Shown here one piece after another: positions 59,215-64,000 of a stretch of DNA of 64,000 bases. Source of the stretch: CAJXMH01 sp040220135. Its GTDB lineage: Bacteria > Bacteroidota > Bacteroidia > Flavobacteriales_E > Vicingaceae. Both the position numbers and the translations under genes were made by a program. The notes under the pieces were generated by a model, which saw nothing but the letters and a program-made list of their open reading frames with translations, did not search any database and was not told where the DNA came from. Each line of letters begins with the position of its first letter. The stretch's first letter is position 1. The stretch lies in the NCBI GenBank assembly GCA_040220135.1, contig JAVJTT010000009.1:62001-126000 (forward strand), written 5' to 3'.

Positions 59215-59751
59215 ATGGACCGAAAATTAAGGAATGAAGAATTAGGCAGACCCGACTTAGAGGAGTACCTAGAAGTTCCTAAAAACCCAATTGTAGTGGT
59301 CCTCGACAACATCAGAAGCCTAAATAATGTGGGCTCTGTTTTTCGCAGTAGTGATGCCTTTTCGGTAGAAGCCATCTACTTGTGCGGCATTACGGCTCAA
59401 CCTCCCCATCGTGAGATCAACAAAACCGCCTTGGGCGCTACTGAATCGGTCAGTTGGAAATACTTTGACAAAACGGAAAATGCTTTGAAAAGCTTAAAAA
59501 AACAAGGCTATGGCATCTGGTCAATTGAACAAACCGAACGAAGTATTTCACTTCCAGATTTCAACCCGCTTGAGCTTAAAAAGAAAATTGCCCTTGTCTT
59601 CGGCCATGAAGTAAAGGGAGTGCAGCAAGAAGTGGTAAACCTTTCGGATGGCGTTCTTGAAATCCCTCAAAGTGGCACCAAACATTCTCTCAATATTTCA
59701 GTCAGTGTAGGCGTAGTTTTATGGGACTTGATCAATAAGTTAAAACAATGA
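59215..59751 (+). CDS. TrmH/SpoU-family RNA 2'-O-methyltransferase
   Basis: The three SpoU motifs are present: motif 1 NVGSVFRSSDAF with its Asn/Arg (SLNNVGSVFR), motif 2 KIALVFGHEVKGV, and motif 3 IPQSGTKHSLNISVSVGVVLW. The protein (178 aa) transfers methyl from SAM to a ribose 2'-OH of tRNA or rRNA through the knotted fold. There is no extra N-terminal RNA-binding domain, so the target cannot be predicted. It is divergent from mutS and ends four bases before the next reading frame, although the better start of that gene is 60 bases on. Confidence 0.85.
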   Translation: MDRKLRNEELGRPDLEEYLEVPKNPIVVVLDNIRSLNNVGSVFRSSDAFSVEAIYLCGITAQPPHREINKTALGATESVSWKYFDKTENALKSLKKQGYGIWSIEQTERSISLPDFNPLELKKKIALVFGHEVKGVQQEVVNLSDGVLEIPQSGTKHSLNISVSVGVVLWDLINKLKQ

Positions 59752-59810
59752 CAATCAAGCTCTCAAGCTTTATGGCACAAACTTTGAACTATCTGGTGCA
59801 AAAGAAAGTC

Positions 59811-60629
59811 ATGAAGAAATTAATTTTTGCCCTAGCTATTTTGAGTTTGATCAGCCTAAACGGATTTGCCTTCGCTCAAGACCATAAAGAAGAAAAGACG
59901 GAAACCGAATTCACTTATCGAAAAGTAGAGAACACCGCTTTTAATGTAGGCGAAGTTTTAAAATACAAAGTTGCCTACGGTTGGATCAATGCAGGAGTGG
60001 CAAAAATAGAAGTTAAAGCAGCCAAGCAGAGCATAAAAGATAGAGAACTATTGCATATTGTTGGAGAGGGGAGAACGGTAAGCAGTTTCGACTGGTTTTT
60101 TAAGGTAAGAGATCGCTATGAATCATACGTGGACAAAGAAGGACTTTTCCCCTGGTTGTTTATCCGCAGAGTTGATGAAGGTGGCTACCTCATTAATCAG
60201 GACTATCAGTTTTTTCAAGATCAAGGTTATGTGAAAAATGAAGAAGATTCAATTTATCAAGTTCCTTTTGGGGTTCAGGATATGCTCTCTGCATTTTACT
60301 TTGCCAGAACTTTAAATTTTGCAGAGGCAAAAAAAGGAGATTTATTTGTAATTCCGGCCTTTGTAGATGAAGAGTTGTTTCCGCTAAAAATTCGCTATGT
60401 CGGCGATGAAAAAGTCAAGATAAAAGAAGGAAAATTCAAATGCATGAAATTCCATCCGGTGGTACAGGAAGGTCGAATATTTGCTGACGACGACGACTTG
60501 ACCGTCTACATCACCAAAGACAAAAACCGGATTCCGGTTTTAGCCAAAGCCAAAGTACTGGTGGGTTCCATTCGAATGGAACTGACCGGCTATGAGAATG
60601 TAGCCAATCCGGTAGCTAAAATCGATTAG
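59811..60629 (+). CDS. DUF3108 domain-containing exported protein
   Basis: I start at the ATG at 59811 (MKKLIFALAILSLISLNGFAFA), a clean signal peptide; the ORF is open 21 codons upstream without one. The mature protein matches DUF3108: an opening FNVGEVLKYKVAYGWINAGVAKIEV, the central RDRYESYVDKEGLFPWLFIRRVDEGGY and the strand KIKEGKFKCMKFHPVVQEGRIF, ending with DDDLTVYITKDKNRIPVLAKAK. Family members are periplasmic and beta-rich, with unknown function. A terminator follows at 60669-60694. Confidence 0.85.
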   Translation: MKKLIFALAILSLISLNGFAFAQDHKEEKTETEFTYRKVENTAFNVGEVLKYKVAYGWINAGVAKIEVKAAKQSIKDRELLHIVGEGRTVSSFDWFFKVRDRYESYVDKEGLFPWLFIRRVDEGGYLINQDYQFFQDQGYVKNEEDSIYQVPFGVQDMLSAFYFARTLNFAEAKKGDLFVIPAFVDEELFPLKIRYVGDEKVKIKEGKFKCMKFHPVVQEGRIFADDDDLTVYITKDKNRIPVLAKAKVLVGSIRMELTGYENVANPVAKID

Positions 60630-60668
60630 AAAAATTTATAATACCTAACAGCCACATTGTTGGAAACT

Positions 60669-60694
60669 AAAGGAAGCTTGGTGCTTCCTTTTTT
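60669..60694 (+). terminator. Rho-independent terminator
   Basis: AAGGAAGC / GCTTCCTT stem with loop TTGGT followed by TTTT. It ends the DUF3108 transcript and lies 31 bases before the dioxygenase start. Confidence 0.85.
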
Positions 60695-60724
60695 GCTTTC
60701 TTGTAACTTTGCAAAAACATTTTC

Positions 60725-61726
60725 ATGGGAACAGCCAATCCAAATAATATCCCGCACGATCTAGGGGAAGACATTTTAGATAAGATCCAACTACTGAAAG
60801 AAAAGTATGCCGCCATGGGGCAAGACCTTGGTGCTTACCTAGATGGACTTATCTACGCCGACTTCTTAACCTATTGGGACTACATTCATTTGGATACTTT
60901 ATTGAGTCTGCAAAACCCCAAAACAGCTTTTCCTGATGAAGAAATCTTCATCATGTACCACCAAATTACAGAGTTGTATTTCAAGTTGGCTTTGCATGAA
61001 TTTAAACAAATTGGAGAAAAAAAAGAAATCAAGGGCGATTGGCTAAAAACCAGAGTGCGCAGAATAAACAACTACTTTAAAGCCCTTACCGCTTCTTTCG
61101 ACATCATGATCCAAGGCATGGAAAAAGAGCAATTTCTAAAGTTTCGAATGTCTCTTTTACCGGCTAGTGGCTTTCAATCGGGCCAATACCGCATGATCGA
61201 AATATGTTCGACTGACTTTAGAAACCTGGTAGACAAAGACCATCGTGAAGATTATTATAGCTTAGAGGTAAATGAAGCTAACATTGAAAAAATGTATGAT
61301 TTCATTTATTGGAAAAAAGGAGCCACGGAATTAGCTAGCGGAAAGAAAACTTTGACCTTAAAACAGTTTGAGCAAAAGTATTCGAAGCAGTTTAAAGAGC
61401 TAGCCCTTGAGTATGCGAATAAAAATCTTTGGGCTGTGTACAAAAGTCTTCCAAAATTAGATCAAGAGAACCAAGAGTTGATTGATGAAATTCGCTTTGT
61501 TGATGTGAACGTAAACATCAACTGGCCTTTGGTTCATTATAAATCGGCTGCACGCTATTTACAACAAGACCCAAAAGACATTGCTGCTACAGGCGGAACC
61601 AACTGGCAAAAATATTTGCCTCCACGATTTCAAAAACGCATTTTCTATCCTGAATTATGGACCAATGAAGAAAAGGAAGAATGGGGAAAAGCTTGGGTAG
61701 AAGAAAATGTATTTTTTAAGAAATAG
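60725..61726 (+). CDS. kynA: Tryptophan 2,3-dioxygenase
   Basis: This heme enzyme opens the indole ring of tryptophan to N-formylkynurenine, first step of the kynurenine pathway. Visible family motifs include YHQITELYFKLALHEFKQI (with the substrate-site His/Tyr/Phe region), SGFQSGQYRMIEICS, and NWPLVHYKSAARYLQQDPKDIAATGGTNWQKYLPP, whose GGT-x-W-x-x-YLP end is typical. The second His (VHYKSA) is the likely heme ligand. Length (333 aa) is somewhat longer than the E. coli-like form (~280) but normal for this phylum. It precedes the M23 gene by five bases and may be co-transcribed. Confidence 0.9.
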   Translation: MGTANPNNIPHDLGEDILDKIQLLKEKYAAMGQDLGAYLDGLIYADFLTYWDYIHLDTLLSLQNPKTAFPDEEIFIMYHQITELYFKLALHEFKQIGEKKEIKGDWLKTRVRRINNYFKALTASFDIMIQGMEKEQFLKFRMSLLPASGFQSGQYRMIEICSTDFRNLVDKDHREDYYSLEVNEANIEKMYDFIYWKKGATELASGKKTLTLKQFEQKYSKQFKELALEYANKNLWAVYKSLPKLDQENQELIDEIRFVDVNVNINWPLVHYKSAARYLQQDPKDIAATGGTNWQKYLPPRFQKRIFYPELWTNEEKEEWGKAWVEENVFFKK

Positions 61727-61731
61727 TTGAA

Positions 61732-63009
61732 GTGAAAAAAAGATTAAATCAAATTGTTTTGGGCTTAAGCTTACTGTTAGCCGTAAGTGTGAGCTTATTC
61801 ATTTTTCGTTCCATGAACGAACCCATTCCCGATGGCACGAGCATACAAGCTGACACCTTGCCCCCAATACCGGAGCCGCTGATTGAGTTTGGCATAGAAA
61901 AAGATTCCTTTCATGTGATTGAAGCGACCATTAAACCTAATGAGTTCCTGGCAAATCTGCTTTTGCCCCACCACATAGATTATGTTACCATCGACAAATT
62001 GGCTAAAAAATCTCGCGAAGTTTTTGACGTAAGAAGACTAGCAGCGGGTAAAAAATACAGCATTTTCACCTCCAAAGACAGTTTGCAAAAAGCGCAGTAT
62101 TTCGTATACCAGCCAAATGCCATCGACTATGTGGTTTACGACCTGAGCGATAGCATTGAAATTCGTCGAGGACAAAAAGAAGTAAGAGTTAAAACCAAAA
62201 GTGTGGCCGGGGTCATCAATTCCTCTTTGTATGAAACTTTGCAAGACCAAAATAGTAGTCCTGCTTTAGCAGTAAAACTTGCCGACATATTTGCTTGGTC
62301 AATTGACTTTTACCGCATTCAAAAGGGCGATTGGTTTAAAGCGATTTACGAAGTACAGTATGTGGACGAAGAAGCCATTGGCACCGGCAGAATTCTAGCG
62401 GTTGAGTTCTCGCATTTCGATGAACCTTATTTAGGCTTTTATTTTGAGCAAGATGGCAAAGCCGATTATTTTGATGAAGAAGCAAACAGTTTGAGAAAGG
62501 CGTTTCTAAAATCCCCTTTGAAGTTTAGTCGTCTTTCTTCACGCTATACCAAAAGAAGGTTTCATCCGGTGCAAAAAAGGTGGAAAGCTCATTTAGGTAC
62601 CGATTATGCCGCACCAACCGGAACTCCAATAATGAGCACCGGTGATGGAGTAGTGATTGCCGCTTCATATACCGGCGGCAATGGCCGCTATGTAAAAGTA
62701 AAACACAATAGCGCCTACACCACTCAGTATTTACACATGAGCCGCCGAAATGTAAAAGTGGGCCAACATGTAAAACAAGGAGACATTATTGGCTATGTGG
62801 GTAGCACCGGTTTAGCCACGGGGCCACATGTTTGTTACCGTTTTTGGAAGAATGGCAGACAAGTGGATCACCTAAAAGAAGATTTTCCGGCAGCAGAACC
62901 CATAAAAGCTGAACACAAAGCTCGATTTGAGCAAGAAATGAATAGGTGGATGAATTCGCTTGACAGTTTGCAGGTTAAAGAAAAGGGTCAGCTGATTGCC
63001 TCAAAGTAA
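61732..63009 (+). CDS. M23-family (LytM-like) peptidase
   Basis: A GTG start is used (VKKRLNQIVLGLSLLLAV), giving an N-terminal membrane anchor or signal. The C-terminal peptidase domain (about 285-395) has HLGTDYAAPTGTPI, with the first zinc ligands His and Asp, and the YLHMSRRNVKVGQHVKQGDIIGYVGSTG block. The final motif, normally HLH, reads GPHVCYRFW, so the second His of H-x-H is a Cys. The long N-terminal part (about 40-280) has an opposite-like LysM-free strand region (the 'OapA/LPS-assembly type' seen in this phylum). It acts on peptidoglycan cross-links; it overlaps the convergent channel gene by nine bases. Confidence 0.85.
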   Translation: MKKRLNQIVLGLSLLLAVSVSLFIFRSMNEPIPDGTSIQADTLPPIPEPLIEFGIEKDSFHVIEATIKPNEFLANLLLPHHIDYVTIDKLAKKSREVFDVRRLAAGKKYSIFTSKDSLQKAQYFVYQPNAIDYVVYDLSDSIEIRRGQKEVRVKTKSVAGVINSSLYETLQDQNSSPALAVKLADIFAWSIDFYRIQKGDWFKAIYEVQYVDEEAIGTGRILAVEFSHFDEPYLGFYFEQDGKADYFDEEANSLRKAFLKSPLKFSRLSSRYTKRRFHPVQKRWKAHLGTDYAAPTGTPIMSTGDGVVIAASYTGGNGRYVKVKHNSAYTTQYLHMSRRNVKVGQHVKQGDIIGYVGSTGLATGPHVCYRFWKNGRQVDHLKEDFPAAEPIKAEHKARFEQEMNRWMNSLDSLQVKEKGQLIASK

Positions 63010-63855
63010 AGCCCCGCAATACTTGCAATAGCTCGCTTTTGGATCGTGACCTTCTTTAGAACATTGAGGGCAGGATTGACGACTCACCCCTTCACCATCT
63101 TTGCTAGAAGAACGGCTGAGCTCAGAGGTCACAATTCCGGTTGGCACAGCAATTATTCCATAACCCAAAAGCATCACAAGAGAAGCAATAGATTGACCTA
63201 ATACTGTTTGCGGAGCAATATCTCCATAACCTACCGTTGTAATGGTTACGATGGTCCAATACACACTGGTTGGTATACTGGTAAAGCCGTTTTCCGGACC
63301 TTCAATAATATACATCACTGATCCCATAATCAAGACCAAGACAACCACGGCTCCAATAAAAACCGTGATTTTGGCAAAACTGGCACGCAAAGCCTTGACT
63401 AACACCTGTGCTTCAGATACGTACCTTCCTAGCTTTAAGACTCGAAAAACGCGAAGTAATCGAATGGTCCGAATAACCATTAAGTATTGAGGACCGGCCA
63501 CAAATAAGCTCAGATAGGTAGGCAAAATAGAAAGCAAATCTATGACCCCCATAAAACTGGTGGCATATTTTAAAGGCTTTCCCACTGAAATTAAACGCAG
63601 AACATACTCGATGGTAAACAATATGGTAAAAGTCCACTCCGCCATTACCATCACAGTATGGTGTCTTTCACTAAAACCCTCAACTGTTTCAAGCATCACG
63701 GCAATTACAGATAACACAATCGCCCAAAGCAAGACCACATCGAAGAGTTTCCCCATGGGAGTATCCGCTTCAAAGATGACTTCATGCATCTTCACCTTCC
63801 AATCTGGTGCTTTCTTTTGATCAATCTTGCTGTAAGTAGGATTTTTTGGCTTCAT
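63001..63855 (-). CDS. Voltage-gated ion channel (Kv-like), with C-terminal zinc ribbon
   Basis: The selectivity filter TTVGYGDIAP between two membrane helices and four preceding helices give a six-helix potassium-channel layout. The fourth helix VIRTIRLLRVFRVLKLGRYV carries regular Arg charges, the voltage sensor. A small C-terminal zinc ribbon with two Cys pairs (CPQCSKEG, CKYCGALL) is an unusual tail that may bind metal and gate the channel. I start at the ATG at 63855 (MKPKNPTYSKIDQ), though an in-frame GTG at 63921 is open. The 3' end overlaps the convergent peptidase by nine bases. Confidence 0.88.
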   Translation of the reverse strand: MKPKNPTYSKIDQKKAPDWKVKMHEVIFEADTPMGKLFDVVLLWAIVLSVIAVMLETVEGFSERHHTVMVMAEWTFTILFTIEYVLRLISVGKPLKYATSFMGVIDLLSILPTYLSLFVAGPQYLMVIRTIRLLRVFRVLKLGRYVSEAQVLVKALRASFAKITVFIGAVVVLVLIMGSVMYIIEGPENGFTSIPTSVYWTIVTITTVGYGDIAPQTVLGQSIASLVMLLGYGIIAVPTGIVTSELSRSSSKDGEGVSRQSCPQCSKEGHDPKASYCKYCGALL

Positions 63856-64000
63856 GAACCTTAACTTCGCTTTTGAATTGATGCTAAGATATGAAACTCC
63901 GTACTGAATTTCAGCCTTCACCCTCTGATCTTAATTTAGATCATTTTCATGCCCTCTTGTTTTGCGGTTCTTGTTTCGCTGAAAACATCGGAAATAAATT

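Overview
This window is a chromosomal segment of an AT-rich Bacteroidota bacterium, most likely a marine Flavobacteriales or Cryomorphaceae/Schleiferiaceae-type lineage. The evidence is: exported proteins with type IX secretion (T9SS) C-terminal sorting domains of both type A and type B; long secreted RHS/YD-repeat proteins of the Bacteroidota type; promoter elements of the TTTG / TAnnTTTG kind; many exported lipoproteins; and housekeeping genes whose sequences look like this phylum. No taxonomic search was run, so the lineage below phylum level is an impression.

Layout. 1-3.5 kb: the end of an outer-membrane acyloxyacyl-hydrolase-like gene with a head-GIN lipoprotein, an unknown 198-residue protein, and a pterin pair (eukaryotic-type PTPS plus GTP cyclohydrolase I). 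4-13 kb: envelope and secreted proteins on the minus strand (TraB/GumN, PD40 propeller, serine hydrolase, a T9SS type B protein, a beta-helix type A protein, two NTF2-fold proteins). 13-20.4 kb: a MacB-like efflux/export operon (FtsX/MacB permease, ATPase, HlyD adaptor) divergent from a sigma-54 response regulator and histidine kinase, with a plausible enhancer site and -24/-12 promoter between them. 20.4-25.3 kb: IS debris, an intact IS1-like element, a small sorting-domain protein, and an orphan RHS C-terminal module with two small neighbours. 25.3-33.1 kb: a mobile element with a P-loop ATPase, two overlapping tyrosine recombinases (one with a non-canonical active site), a Fic protein, an XRE regulator with its operator, and a ~0.95 kb cassette (KTSC protein plus a small basic protein) flanked by large mirror-image hairpin sites. 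33.1-54.7 kb: a T9SS/RHS locus with a 3191-residue RHS protein, a 2382-residue partner, a 370-residue exported protein, a divergent predicted outer-membrane protein, and a translationally overlapping small gene that could be an immunity gene. 54.7-56.4 kb: a tandem array of three GIY-YIG nuclease genes interleaved with tRNA-Leu fragments, next to intact tRNA-Leu(UAA) and tRNA-Gly(GCC). 56.4-64 kb: housekeeping genes mutS, a TrmH-family methyltransferase, a DUF3108 protein, tryptophan 2,3-dioxygenase, an M23 peptidase and an ion channel.

The most unusual material is in two places. First, the GIY-YIG/tRNA-Leu array: each GIY-YIG stop codon lies in sequence matching the D-arm of tRNA-Leu, and tRNA remnants carry palindromes placed exactly at stem-loop positions (D, anticodon and T arms). 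Two related 154-nt remnants lie elsewhere in the window (3.6 and 20.9 kb), so this is a dispersed family. Second, the cassette at 25.7-27.1 kb: two composite hairpin sites in inverted orientation with perfectly conserved arms but different loops, beside two tyrosine recombinases. It resembles, but is not shown to be, a folded-strand recombination system such as integron attC sites.

Nothing here was computed by alignment. Pairings, motif positions and repeats were read by eye; family names rest on motif recognition.
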